A stretch of 36,379 nucleotides of DNA from an uncultured Acholeplasmataceae bacterium (lineage in GTDB: Bacteria > Bacillota_I > Bacilli_A > RF39 > UBA660). The notes beneath the pieces were generated by a model. It had not been told where the DNA came from. It did not search any database and worked only from the letters and a program-made list of their open reading frames with translations. The position numbers and the translations under genes were made by a program. Below, one piece after another: positions 1 to 8,868 of the stretch; positions within the stretch are counted from its first letter, which is position 1; each line of letters begins with the position of its first letter. The DNA lies in the NCBI GenBank assembly GCA_905203475.1, contig CAJKWD010000006.1, positions 1 through 36,379 on the forward strand, given 5' to 3'.

Positions 1-1
1 T

Positions 2-1111
2 TATTATCGTGGAGCGGTGGCAGGAAACTATGTCAAATTAGATAATAAATACTATCGAATTATCCGTGTCAACGGAGATGGAACACTACGTATTATCTAT
101 GATGGAACGACACCCCATGAAAATGGAGAGGCAAGTAGTAATCGTCAAGTAGGAACAAGTTCTTTCAATCCGTATTATTCAGATAATGGATATGTAGGTT
201 ACATGTATGGAGATATGAGCCAGAATGTAATCACTGAAGGGGAGAATACATGGCAATATACAGGATTATCTGCAACAGCTAAATATTACTTTGGAACAAG
301 TTATTCATATGATAAAACAAGAAATGTCTTTACAGTAACAGGAGATATGGTAGCAGCAACAGTAACAGAATATGGACAAAAGTATAATGATAAGAAATAT
401 TATACATGTTTTAGTACATCTAAAACAGGAACATGCCAAAGATTAATTCATGTCCAAAGTTATAGAAATGCGACCCAGATGAATGTAAAGTCTGTAGAAA
501 ATTCATCTACATCCTATAACCAAGCCCACCAAAATTTAAATAATAGTACAATGAAGACATATCTTGAAAATTGGTATACAAATAATCTAAGTAGTGTAGA
601 TGATAAAATATCAAAGACAACATACTTCTGTAATAATCGTCAAATCTCAAGCAAAGGAGATGGAACGTATAAAAATACAGGATATGGAATCACCCCAACA
701 TTCTATGGATATACAAGAATTTATGATTGGAATGGAAATGCAACGGGTCCAATCCTAAATTGTCCACAAGCAAATGATAAGTTTACAGTATCAACCGCAA
801 CAGGAAATGGAAAACAAACAAAGCCAATCGGATTAATTACAGCGGATGAAGTAAACATGGCCGGAGGAAAGAATGGATTTAGAAACATGTTGTATTACTT
901 GTATACAGGAACAGACTACTGGACCATGTCGCCGTCCCTCTTCTTCAGCAGTGCGAGTGCGTACGGGTTCTACGTGACGTCTTCCGGTGAGTTGAGCACT
1001 TGGAGCCATGTGACGAGTGGTTACGGCGTCCGCCCAGTGCTCAATCTGAACACAGAGAATCTAAAGTTCACAGGAACAGGAACGATGCAAGATCCGTTTG
1101 TAATTGAATAA
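2..1111 (+). CDS. Surface-type protein with C-terminal variable-like region (5' truncated)
   Basis: The frame is open to the left edge (it reads YYRGAVAGNYVKL from base 2), so the gene is cut by the window; the GTG at 17 is only the first possible start. The visible 369 residues are rich in Tyr, Asn, Ser, Thr and Gly, as in extracellular proteins of gut Bacillota. No catalytic motif is seen. The C-terminus contains DYWTMSPSLFFSSASA and then YGVRPVLNL, a pattern typical of C-type-lectin or formylglycine-enzyme-like domains used as targets of diversity-generating retroelements. Bases 921-1040, which encode that part, are about 61% G+C and 14% A, against about 37% G+C in the preceding 120 bases. 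Surface location and the retroelement link are inference; no reverse transcriptase lies in the window. A terminator follows directly. Confidence 0.75.
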   Translation, partial: YYRGAVAGNYVKLDNKYYRIIRVNGDGTLRIIYDGTTPHENGEASSNRQVGTSSFNPYYSDNGYVGYMYGDMSQNVITEGENTWQYTGLSATAKYYFGTSYSYDKTRNVFTVTGDMVAATVTEYGQKYNDKKYYTCFSTSKTGTCQRLIHVQSYRNATQMNVKSVENSSTSYNQAHQNLNNSTMKTYLENWYTNNLSSVDDKISKTTYFCNNRQISSKGDGTYKNTGYGITPTFYGYTRIYDWNGNATGPILNCPQANDKFTVSTATGNGKQTKPIGLITADEVNMAGGKNGFRNMLYYLYTGTDYWTMSPSLFFSSASAYGFYVTSSGELSTWSHVTSGYGVRPVLNLNTENLKFTGTGTMQDPFVIE

Positions 1112-1116
1112 ATAAT

Positions 1117-1155
1117 AAAAATACAGATTAAAATATGTTTATCTGTATTTTTTTT
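1117..1155 (+). terminator. Intrinsic terminator after the surface protein gene
   Basis: AAAAATACAGAT (1117-1128) pairs with ATCTGTATTTTT (1141-1152) across a 12-nt loop, and a run of T continues. It separates the first gene from the hrcA operon. Confidence 0.85.
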
Positions 1156-1171
1156 GTAAAAATTACATAAA

Positions 1172-1198
1172 TTAGCACTCATCTCTTGACAATGCTAA
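1172..1198. promoter_or_regulatory. Upstream, degenerate CIRCE operator
   Basis: TTAGCACTC (1172-1180), 9 bases, then CAATGCTAA (1190-1198). The left half matches the HrcA consensus exactly and the right half differs at two positions. It covers the -35 box of the hrcA promoter, so HrcA bound here would block RNA polymerase. Confidence 0.7.
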
Positions 1199-1214
1199 AA
1201 GAGGGTGTTATACT
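1186..1214 (+). promoter_or_regulatory. Sigma-A promoter of the hrcA operon
   Basis: TTGACA (1186-1191), 17-base spacer, TATACT (1209-1214). It is near consensus and lies between and partly inside two CIRCE copies. Confidence 0.9.
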
Positions 1215-1218
1215 TACT

Positions 1219-1245
1219 GTAGCACTCAGGAAAATGGAGTGCTAA
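1219..1245. promoter_or_regulatory. CIRCE operator
   Basis: GTAGCACTC (1219-1227), 9-base spacer, GAGTGCTAA (1237-1245). Only the first base differs from the consensus TTAGCACTC-N9-GAGTGCTAA. It sits at the expected transcription start, about 50 bases before hrcA, and is the target of the HrcA repressor encoded by the next gene. Confidence 0.95.
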
Positions 1246-1296
1246 AACGATGCATATGAGCATACAATAACTAAGAGTATTAAAGAAGGTGATGAT

Positions 1297-2295
1297 ATGC
1301 TAACATCGAGACAATCACAATTATTAAAATTAATTGTAGAAGACTATATTAAAACTGCAAAACCAATTTCATCGAAATCACTATGTAAGAACTTAAATTG
1401 TTCTAGTGCGACGATTCGAAATGAAATGGGTTATTTAGAAGAGTTAGGACTTTTAGAGAAAACACATACATCTAGTGGTCGTATTCCTTCTGAAAAAGGA
1501 TACCGTTATTATGTCGACCATATTATGAAACCAAAAGAGTTATCTGGTGATGATGTATTAAAGTTACAACAAATATTTAAAAATCATTCTTTGGTATTAA
1601 GTGATGCAATTAAACAGTCTATGGAAATCGTATCAGAACTTACCAATTATACTGCAATCGTTCTTGGTAAATCTTCAAAAGATAATCGTGTGAGTAAAGT
1701 AGAAGTTGTTCCGTTAGAACCAACGAAACTACTCGCAATCGTGATAACTGATAAAGGACATGTTGAACATAAAACGATGATGCTTCCTGAAACGATTTCT
1801 AAAGAAGAAGTTACGAAAACAGTTGAATTAATTAATAAATTAATTGTGGGAACACCAATTGATGAAGTATCTGCGAAACTAGAGTTTGAAGTAAAACCAA
1901 TCATTGGTAAATATGTTACGCAGCATGAAGCATTATATAATGCTTTCTATCAAGCATTTTCAGATTTCGCACAAGAGTCTAAAATGCAGATGGCAGGAGC
2001 AAGTAAATTTATTTCACTTCCAGAATTTTCTGACGATACGGCAAAGATTTGTGAAATTCTATCGAAGTTTGAAGATAAAGATTTAATTCAAAATATTGAA
2101 AAAAATGATGAAGATGGGATCAATATTTATATAGGTAGTGAAAATGACTTTGATCAAAATGTAACTATCATTAAAACAAATTATGAAACTGATGATGGTG
2201 AAGAGGGTACAATTGCTTTGATTGGACCAAAGAGAATGGAATATGATCGTGTCATTGGTTTATTAGATTTTATTAAAAAACATATAGGAGAGTGA
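1297..2295 (+). CDS. hrcA: Heat-inducible transcription repressor HrcA
   Basis: HrcA represses class I heat-shock genes by binding CIRCE and depends on GroEL for activity (family knowledge). The 332-residue product has the N-terminal winged helix (SSATIRNEMGYLEELGLLEK, then TSSGRIPSEKGYRYYVD) and the longer GAF-like effector part ending near GLLDFIKKHIGE. Length is normal. The ATG at 1297 is set by AAGGTGAT just upstream; a second ATG at 1292 is out of frame. It is first in hrcA-grpE-dnaK-pepF-dnaJ and is autoregulated through two CIRCE sites. Confidence 0.97.
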   Translation: MLTSRQSQLLKLIVEDYIKTAKPISSKSLCKNLNCSSATIRNEMGYLEELGLLEKTHTSSGRIPSEKGYRYYVDHIMKPKELSGDDVLKLQQIFKNHSLVLSDAIKQSMEIVSELTNYTAIVLGKSSKDNRVSKVEVVPLEPTKLLAIVITDKGHVEHKTMMLPETISKEEVTKTVELINKLIVGTPIDEVSAKLEFEVKPIIGKYVTQHEALYNAFYQAFSDFAQESKMQMAGASKFISLPEFSDDTAKICEILSKFEDKDLIQNIEKNDEDGINIYIGSENDFDQNVTIIKTNYETDDGEEGTIALIGPKRMEYDRVIGLLDFIKKHIGE

Positions 2296-2301
2296 TTTTT
2301 A

Positions 2302-2988
2302 GTGAATGAAGAAACAAAAGAAATAAAAGAAGAAAAAAAACATCCACATCATGAAGATATAAAACCTCATCACGAACATGAGAAACATCATGAACATCAC
2401 GAGGAACACAAACATCATCCTCATGAAGAACATGGTCCACATGAACATCATGAACATCCAAGACCGCCACATGAAAAACATCACGAGCATCCTGAAAAAC
2501 CAGGAAAAGAGAAAAAGATTGTTCATGATTTAGAAGAGAGAATGAAAAAGTTAGAAGCTTCTTTAAAAGAAGCTGAAGATAAAGCAATGCGAGAAAAAGC
2601 AGAAGCAATTAATTATCGTAAAAGAAAAGATGATGAAGTAGCTCGCATGATGAAATATGCTGGAGAAGATATGATTAAAGAAATTCTTCCAATTGTCGAT
2701 TCATTTGAACGAGCAATTGATATGGATGATGATAATTTAGAAGATGAAGTATCAAAATTCTTAGCTGGATTTAAGATGATTTACTGTAATTTAGTAAATA
2801 TTTTAGAAAAATATGAAGTAAAAGAAATCGATGCCATGGGTAAGGAATTTGATGCTAACTTCCATCAGGCTGTATTAACAGAACCACGAGAGGGTGTAGA
2901 ACCTGGTATTGTCATTGAAGTATTACAAAAAGGATATATGTACAAGGACAAAGTGCTTCGTCCTAGTATGGTAAAAGTAAGTGAATAA
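2302..2988 (+). CDS. grpE: Nucleotide exchange factor GrpE with His-rich N-terminus
   Basis: GrpE releases ADP from DnaK. The start is GTG at 2302, with AGGAG at 2286-2290; no in-frame ATG lies nearby. Residues 14-63 contain 23 histidines out of 50 (runs such as HKHHPHEEHGPHEHHEHP), mixed with Glu, Lys and Pro. The normal GrpE follows: a coiled coil around residues 72-115 (LEERMKKLEASLKEAEDK, NYRKRKDDEV), the head signature IDAMGKEFDANFHQAV, and the C-terminal KGYMYKDKVLRPSMVKVSE. At 228 residues it is somewhat longer than usual because of the extension. The function of the His tract is unknown; metal binding is a guess. It sits 6 bases after hrcA and 18 before dnaK. Confidence 0.95.
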   Translation: MNEETKEIKEEKKHPHHEDIKPHHEHEKHHEHHEEHKHHPHEEHGPHEHHEHPRPPHEKHHEHPEKPGKEKKIVHDLEERMKKLEASLKEAEDKAMREKAEAINYRKRKDDEVARMMKYAGEDMIKEILPIVDSFERAIDMDDDNLEDEVSKFLAGFKMIYCNLVNILEKYEVKEIDAMGKEFDANFHQAVLTEPREGVEPGIVIEVLQKGYMYKDKVLRPSMVKVSE

Positions 2989-3006
2989 AAGGAAAGGTGA
3001 TTATAT

Positions 3007-4827
3007 ATGAGTAAAACAATAGGAATTGATTTAGGTACAACAAATAGTTGTGTCTGTGTATATGAAGGAGGAGAAGCAAAAGTAATTGCTAATCCAGAAG
3101 GAAATCGTACAACACCGTCTGTTGTCGCATTTAAAAAAGGAGAAATTATCGTTGGAGATGCTGCAAAACGTCAAGTAGTAACCAATAAAGATACAGTATC
3201 TAGTGTAAAACGTTTAATGGGAACAAGTGAAAAAGTTCACGTGAATGGAAAAGATTATACTCCAGAAGAGATTAGTGCTATGATCTTAAGTGATTTAAAG
3301 AAAACTGCAGAAGCTTATCTTGGAGAACCTGTTACAAAAGCAGTTATTACAGTACCTGCATACTTTAACGATGCACAAAGACAAGCAACAAAGAATGCTG
3401 GTAAAATTGCCGGATTGGAAGTTGAAAGAATTATCAACGAACCAACTGCAGCAGCACTTGCTTATGGACTAGATAAACAAGATAAAACGGAACAAATTTT
3501 AGTATATGACTTAGGTGGAGGAACATTCGATGTTTCTATTCTAGAACTTGGTGATGGTGTATTTGAAGTAAAATCAACAAGTGGAAATAACCACTTAGGT
3601 GGAGATGATTTCGATAAGAAAATTGTTGATTATTTAGTAGATGAATTTAAGAAAGAAAATGGTGTTGACCTTACAAAAGATAAAATGGCTATGCAACGTT
3701 TAAAAGATGCTGCTGAGAAAGCTAAGAAAGATTTATCTGGAATGAGTACAACACAAATTTCACTTCCATTCTTATCTCAAGGAGAAGATGGACCACTTCA
3801 CTTAGAAGTTTCTTTAACAAGAGCTAAATTTGAAGATTTAATCCGTGATTTAGTTGAATCTACAAAAGAACCAGTTAGAAAAGCATTAAAAGATGCGAAA
3901 TTAAGTGCAAGTGATATTGATAAAGTATTATTAGTAGGTGGATCTACTCGTATTCCAATGGTTCAAGAATTGGTTAAGAAAGAACTTGGAAAAGAACCAT
4001 CTAAAGGTGTAAACCCTGATGAAGTTGTTGCTATGGGAGCTGCTATCCAAGGTGGTGTATTAACTGGAGAAGTAGACGATATCGTACTTTTGGATGTAAC
4101 ACCATTATCACTTGGTATTGAAACACTTGGTGGAGTATGTACTGTATTAATTCCAAGAAATACAACCATCCCAACAAGTAAGAGTCAAGTATTCTCAACT
4201 GCCGCTGATAACCAACCTGCTGTAGATATTCATATCCTACAAGGTGAAAGACCAATGGCTGCAGATAATAAAACACTTGGTAATTTCCAACTTACAAATA
4301 TTCCTGCTGCACCTCGTGGAGTACCTCAAATCGAAGTTACATTTGATATTGATGCCAATGGTATTGTCAATGTAAAAGCAAAAGATTTAGGAACTGGAAA
4401 AGAACAATCTATTACAATTACTTCTTCTACTAATTTAAGTGATGAAGAAATTGAAAGAATGAGAAAAGAAGCAGAGGAAAACAAAGAAGCAGATGCGAAG
4501 AGAAAAGAAGAAGCAGATCTTAAAAATGAAGCTGAACAAGTAATTTTCCAAACAGAAAGTTCATTAAGAGAACTTGGTGATAAAGTAGATAAGAGTGAAA
4601 AAGAAACTGCTGAAAAACAAAAAGATGAATTAAAGAAAGCACTTGAAAAAGGTGACTTAGAAGATATCAAGAAGAAAAAAGAAGCATTGAATGAAACAAT
4701 GATGAAACTTGCTACAAAAGTGTATGAAGAGGCTGCCAAAGCACAGCAACAAGCAAGTGATAATAATACAAACGACACTGATAAAAAAGACAATGATGTA
4801 AAAGATGCTGAATACGAAGAAAAATAA
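3007..4827 (+). CDS. dnaK: Chaperone DnaK (Hsp70)
   Basis: This is the ATP-dependent chaperone that binds exposed hydrophobic segments, stimulated by DnaJ and recycled by GrpE. The 606-residue product has IGIDLGTTNSCVC (residues 5-17), VYDLGGGTFDVS (about 166-177), the GGSTRIPMVQ segment, the linker DVTPLSLGIETLGG, the substrate-binding domain and an acidic, Asn/Asp-rich tail ending DAEYEEK. Length and all signatures are normal. The ribosome site is AAAGGTGAT. It is transcribed from the CIRCE promoter with hrcA and grpE. Confidence 0.99.
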   Translation: MSKTIGIDLGTTNSCVCVYEGGEAKVIANPEGNRTTPSVVAFKKGEIIVGDAAKRQVVTNKDTVSSVKRLMGTSEKVHVNGKDYTPEEISAMILSDLKKTAEAYLGEPVTKAVITVPAYFNDAQRQATKNAGKIAGLEVERIINEPTAAALAYGLDKQDKTEQILVYDLGGGTFDVSILELGDGVFEVKSTSGNNHLGGDDFDKKIVDYLVDEFKKENGVDLTKDKMAMQRLKDAAEKAKKDLSGMSTTQISLPFLSQGEDGPLHLEVSLTRAKFEDLIRDLVESTKEPVRKALKDAKLSASDIDKVLLVGGSTRIPMVQELVKKELGKEPSKGVNPDEVVAMGAAIQGGVLTGEVDDIVLLDVTPLSLGIETLGGVCTVLIPRNTTIPTSKSQVFSTAADNQPAVDIHILQGERPMAADNKTLGNFQLTNIPAAPRGVPQIEVTFDIDANGIVNVKAKDLGTGKEQSITITSSTNLSDEEIERMRKEAEENKEADAKRKEEADLKNEAEQVIFQTESSLRELGDKVDKSEKETAEKQKDELKKALEKGDLEDIKKKKEALNETMMKLATKVYEEAAKAQQQASDNNTNDTDKKDNDVKDAEYEEK

Positions 4828-4834
4828 AAGATAA

Positions 4835-4858
4835 GAAGTGCTACATATGTAGTACTTC
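4835..4858 (+). other. Perfect hairpin between dnaK and pepF, no U-tract
   Basis: GAAGTGCTACAT (4835-4846) pairs along its length with ATGTAGTACTTC (4847-4858), with one G-T pair. The following bases (TCACTTTG) are not a U-tract, so it is more likely an RNA processing or stability element, or a weak terminator letting some transcription into pepF and dnaJ. Confidence 0.5.
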
Positions 4859-4918
4859 TCACTTTGTATTTGAATATCTTTATATTTTTTAGAACATAAC
4901 ATAAAAAAGGAGATAATT

Positions 4919-6718
4919 ATGGAGAAAACAATCAAAAATCGTAGTGAGATGAATCCAGAATATATGTGGGATTTAAGTATTGTTTTTAAAAATGATGATG
5001 CATGGTATCAAACGTTAGATGAAGTAAAAGAAAAGATAAAAGAATATGAGAAGTATCAAGATCATTTTATGGAAAGTGCTACTAGTTTGTATGAATTACT
5101 CAAATTAGATCAAGAAGTAAGTCGTACTTTAGAACGTTTAAATACATATTCTAATTCTAAAAGTGATGAAGATAAAGGTAATAATACATATTTAAAGATG
5201 GTAGGGGAGTTGGATAATGCATATACACTTGCTACGACAAGTAGTGCTTATATCGTACCCACTTTAATGAAATACCAATATACGAAGATTGAAGAATATA
5301 TGAAAGAAGACGAAAGATTAAAAGAATTTGAAAGAAGTTTAAAAAATATCTTTCGTTATAAACCATATGTATTAGAAGAAAAAGAAGAAAAGTTACTATC
5401 AGAATATATCAAAGTATTTCAAACTCCATCTAATTTATATGATATTTTATCTAATTCTGATTTACAATTAGGTTCTATATTAGATGATGAAGGAAAAGAG
5501 ATAGAATTAACAGATGCTAATTTTATCTATAATTTACGTTCTAAAAATAGAGCTTTTCGTAAACGTACTTTTGAAAAGGCATATGAAACTTATAAGCAGT
5601 TTTCTAATACGTTTGCAACTACTTTAGCTGGTATTGTCGATTATTCGGTAATCGATGCCAAAGTACGTGGCTATCAAAGTAGTATGGCATCTTATTTATT
5701 TCCTGATAAAATGCCAGTCGAAGCTTATCATAATTTAATTGATTCTGTGAATGATGGATTACCTGTTTTAATGGAATATTTCAAACTAAAGAAACAAGAA
5801 TTAGGATTAGATGAAATTCATATTTATGATTTATATGTCGATTTAGTAAAAGAGAATGCTAAAGAATACACATTTGAAGAAGCAAAACAAATGGTAATAG
5901 AAGCAATGAGTGTTTTAGGCGATGACTATGTCAGACGTCTACAAGATGCTTTTAAAAACCATTGGATTGATGTTTATCCAAATAAAGGAAAAGCAAGTGG
6001 TGCTTATTCTGGTGGTAGTTATGATACACCCCCATATGTTCTTTTAAATTATATGGGAACGATTGATGATGTATCAACGCTGGCTCATGAATTAGGACAT
6101 TCTATGCACAGTTACTATACAAGAGAAAATAATCCATACGAAACAGGAGATTATTCGATTTTTGTAGCTGAAGTAGCAAGTACTGTTAATGAATTATTAC
6201 TTGCAAAACATCTATTAAAAACGACAGATGATAAGAGTTTAAAGAAGAGTTTACTTGCTCATCTAATGGATATGTTTAAAGCAACGATTTATCGTCAGAC
6301 AATGTTTGCTGAATTTGAAGAACAATTACATCAAGCTGGAGAAGATGGTAAAGTATTAACAAGTGAATTTATTTCTGATATTTATTTAAAACTCGTTAAA
6401 AAATATCACGAACCAGTCGTAGTTGTCGATGATCAAATTCGATATGAATGGGAGAGAATTTCTCATTTCTATACTCCGTTTTATGTTTATAAATACGCAA
6501 CAGGTTTAGCATGTGCCTGTCATATCGTAACTGATATTTTAAGTGGAAAAGAACATGCAGTTGAAAACTATATTGCCTTCTTAAAAGATGGTAGTAAACA
6601 TGATCCGATTGATACACTAAAAATTGCTGGTGTGGATGTCTTAAGTAAAGATACAATGAAAAGTGCATTAGAAATGTTTAGTGGATTTATTCGCGAATAT
6701 CAAAGTTTAAATAGTTAG
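4919..6718 (+). CDS. pepF: Oligoendopeptidase F (M3 family zinc peptidase)
   Basis: A cytosolic zinc peptidase that cuts short peptides. The 599-residue protein has the HExxH site as HELGH (residues 390-394) in LAHELGHSMHSYYT and the third metal ligand as Glu 418 in FVAEVASTVNE, both typical of the PepF branch of M3. Length is standard for the family. AAAAAGGAG precedes the ATG. It lies between dnaK and dnaJ, 91 bases after dnaK and 13 before dnaJ. That position is uncommon and may place a peptidase under heat-shock control, which is inference. Confidence 0.96.
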   Translation: MEKTIKNRSEMNPEYMWDLSIVFKNDDAWYQTLDEVKEKIKEYEKYQDHFMESATSLYELLKLDQEVSRTLERLNTYSNSKSDEDKGNNTYLKMVGELDNAYTLATTSSAYIVPTLMKYQYTKIEEYMKEDERLKEFERSLKNIFRYKPYVLEEKEEKLLSEYIKVFQTPSNLYDILSNSDLQLGSILDDEGKEIELTDANFIYNLRSKNRAFRKRTFEKAYETYKQFSNTFATTLAGIVDYSVIDAKVRGYQSSMASYLFPDKMPVEAYHNLIDSVNDGLPVLMEYFKLKKQELGLDEIHIYDLYVDLVKENAKEYTFEEAKQMVIEAMSVLGDDYVRRLQDAFKNHWIDVYPNKGKASGAYSGGSYDTPPYVLLNYMGTIDDVSTLAHELGHSMHSYYTRENNPYETGDYSIFVAEVASTVNELLLAKHLLKTTDDKSLKKSLLAHLMDMFKATIYRQTMFAEFEEQLHQAGEDGKVLTSEFISDIYLKLVKKYHEPVVVVDDQIRYEWERISHFYTPFYVYKYATGLACACHIVTDILSGKEHAVENYIAFLKDGSKHDPIDTLKIAGVDVLSKDTMKSALEMFSGFIREYQSLNS

Positions 6719-6731
6719 GAAGTGAAGCAGT

Positions 6732-7859
6732 ATGAATAAGAGAGATTATTATGAGGTGTTAGGTGTTTCAAAAAATGCCAGTGAAGCAGAAATTAAAAGT
6801 GCTTTCCGTAAGCTAGCTAAAAAATATCACCCTGATGTATCAAAAGAGCCAGATGCTGCGGAAAAATTTAAAGAAGCACAAGAGGCATATGCGGTATTAA
6901 GTGATAAAGAAAAACGTGAACAATACGATCGCTATGGTCATGCTGCCTTCCAAGGGGCTGGTGGAAATGGTCAAGGTGGATACGATTTTTCTGGCTTTGA
7001 TTTTAGTGATATCTTTTCTGATATTTTTGGAAGTGGTTTTGGTTTTGATTTTGGTGGTGGAAATGGACGTACTAAAACAAGACCAACAAAGGGTAGAGAT
7101 CGTCTAGTTCATATTGATTTATCGTTTGAAGAGGCTGTATTCGGTTGTAAAAAAGACATTCGTGTTGAAGTATATGAAACGTGTGAAGATTGTCATGGTG
7201 ATGGTGGTCATGGTAAAAAAACATGTGATTACTGTCATGGAAGTGGTTTTGTCACTCAAGAACAACGTACGTTATTTGGTTCATTTATGAGTAAAACAAG
7301 TTGTCCTCATTGTAATGGAACAGGAACAATATTTGAATCAACATGTAAGAAATGTCATGGCCTTGGAAAGATAAAAACAAAAAAGAATCTCGAAGTAAAA
7401 GTACCAGCAGGTGTCAATACAGGAGATCAACTTCGTATTGCTGGTAAAGGAGAAGCAGGTTCTAACGGAGGACCAAATGGAGATATCTATTTAGAATTTA
7501 AAGTAGCAGACCATAAGTTATTTATTCGTGATGACAATGACATTTATTTAAAAGTACCAATTACCATTACAGAAGCAATGCTAGGTTGTAAAAAAGAAAT
7601 TCCAACCCTCTATGGTAATGTGATTTTAACAATTCCAGCGGGAAGTAATACTAACGATAAACATCGTTTAAAAGGAAAAGGTGTCAAGGAAGCGAATTCA
7701 TCTCGTACAGGTGATATGTATGTATTATTAAATGTTGTAGTTCCTAAAAAACTATCTAGAGATCAGAAAAAATTAGTAGAAGCACTTGCTAAAACAAAAC
7801 TAGATGATGAGAGTGAATTTAAAAGCTTTCAAAAATTTGTAAAAGAAAATGAAAAATAA
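6732..7859 (+). CDS. dnaJ: Chaperone DnaJ (Hsp40)
   Basis: A co-chaperone that delivers unfolded proteins to DnaK and stimulates its ATPase. The 375-residue protein has a J domain with HPD at 33-35, a Gly/Phe-rich segment (about 76-110), four CxxC zinc motifs starting at Cys 151 (CEDCHGDG, CDYCHGSG, CPHCNGTG, CKKCHGLG), then the C-terminal beta domains. This is a complete type I DnaJ. It is last in the heat-shock operon, 13 bases after pepF, and ends at a strong terminator. Confidence 0.98.
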   Translation: MNKRDYYEVLGVSKNASEAEIKSAFRKLAKKYHPDVSKEPDAAEKFKEAQEAYAVLSDKEKREQYDRYGHAAFQGAGGNGQGGYDFSGFDFSDIFSDIFGSGFGFDFGGGNGRTKTRPTKGRDRLVHIDLSFEEAVFGCKKDIRVEVYETCEDCHGDGGHGKKTCDYCHGSGFVTQEQRTLFGSFMSKTSCPHCNGTGTIFESTCKKCHGLGKIKTKKNLEVKVPAGVNTGDQLRIAGKGEAGSNGGPNGDIYLEFKVADHKLFIRDDNDIYLKVPITITEAMLGCKKEIPTLYGNVILTIPAGSNTNDKHRLKGKGVKEANSSRTGDMYVLLNVVVPKKLSRDQKKLVEALAKTKLDDESEFKSFQKFVKENEK

Positions 7860-7888
7860 AAATCATGTGTTGATACATGATTTTTTTG
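7858..7888 (+). terminator. Terminator after dnaJ
   Basis: AAAAATCATGT (7858-7868) and ACATGATTTTT (7875-7885) form an 11-bp stem with a 6-nt loop, followed by T. The A-run on the left could let it also serve the converging minus-strand gene. Confidence 0.9.
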
Positions 7889-8836
7889 TTATATCAGAAA
7901 GGTACTCTCATTGACAATTTCACAATCTGTATAAAACTTTAATTGTCTCATTAAACGAAACAATGCATCATCCTTTGCCTTACATTCTAACATGATATCG
8001 ATATCAGTAGCGAGAGGTTTTAAAATCTTTAAGAATTTCAGAAATGATTGAATATCTAAGTATTCACTATGACTACGAAATTCTTTTTTATTTTTTGGAG
8101 AAGAAAAATGCATTTTGGGATTTAATTTTGTTTCTTTCCAAGTATTTACGATTCTGGGCAGGAGTGGGGTTAAGTCAAACTCATCATAATTGCAACAATG
8201 GTGATGATAGTCGAGAACAAAAGGAATGTGTAGTTCTTCACACAAGTTTAGTGTGTCAGTGGCGGTAAATATTTTATCGTCATTTTCTAAATAAATACTT
8301 TTTTGTAATTCAATGGGTAGTTTTAAAAATTGCTTTTTAAAGCGAGCCATTGCTTGTTTTTTGCCAAATGTGTTGCTACCAATATGTAGGATCATATGAG
8401 GAGTTATTTTTAAGTTGGTAAGTAATTGGTAGTGAAATTTTAAAATCTGAATACTTTGCTCGACAACTTCTTTTTTTGTGCTGTTTAGTACACAAAATTG
8501 ATCAGGATGGGTGTCGATACGCATGTGATGTTCATGTATGATTTGACTGATTTCAGAAAATTGTTTACGGTAAGGAAGAGAGTAGTCAAATAATACTTCT
8601 TTTTTAGTTGCTAGTGGAATTAAGTTTTGACTTAATCGATAGAATGTAATGTTGTTTTGTAAGTTGTATTGTAGTACTTTTTTTAAATTACAAAAGTTCG
8701 ATTGAATGACTTGATCGATTTTTTTTAATCCTTGTTGTTCGCCTAATTTTAAATAGTTAGTATAAGTCACTGTACTAGAATAGGTAATATTTGGAATTGT
8801 AATTGGAGTACCAACATAACCGAGCCTAATTTTCAT
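7889..8836 (-). CDS. uvsE: UV DNA damage endonuclease (UvsE/UvdE)
   Basis: This family nicks DNA 5' of UV photoproducts and other lesions, an alternative to UvrABC. The 315-residue protein shows the TIM-barrel family motifs in order: N-terminal MKIRLGYVG, FYRLSQNLIPLA, MRIDTHPDQFCVLN, MILHIGSNTFGKK, LENDD, VLDYHHH, MHFSSP and the metal-ligand region DIMLECKAKD. The ATG at 8836 follows AGGTGAT on the minus strand. It converges on dnaJ and lies downstream of the DUF1846 gene but behind that gene's terminator, so it probably has its own weak promoter (TACTAT at 8856-8851). Confidence 0.95.
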   Translation of the reverse strand: MKIRLGYVGTPITIPNITYSSTVTYTNYLKLGEQQGLKKIDQVIQSNFCNLKKVLQYNLQNNITFYRLSQNLIPLATKKEVLFDYSLPYRKQFSEISQIIHEHHMRIDTHPDQFCVLNSTKKEVVEQSIQILKFHYQLLTNLKITPHMILHIGSNTFGKKQAMARFKKQFLKLPIELQKSIYLENDDKIFTATDTLNLCEELHIPFVLDYHHHCCNYDEFDLTPLLPRIVNTWKETKLNPKMHFSSPKNKKEFRSHSEYLDIQSFLKFLKILKPLATDIDIMLECKAKDDALFRLMRQLKFYTDCEIVNESTFLI

Positions 8837-8868
8837 CGTATCACCTATTCATAGTATGGAAATGAAAT

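Noticed and set aside
2273..2608. Minus-strand ORFs rich in Phe, Met and His opposite grpE
   Set aside because: They are the antisense of the His-rich GrpE codons; no ribosome site, and grpE is certain.
4326..4935. Long minus-strand ORFs opposite the dnaK tail, rich in Ser and Phe
   Set aside because: Antisense of Glu/Lys-rich codons; no start signals and they lie inside an operon.
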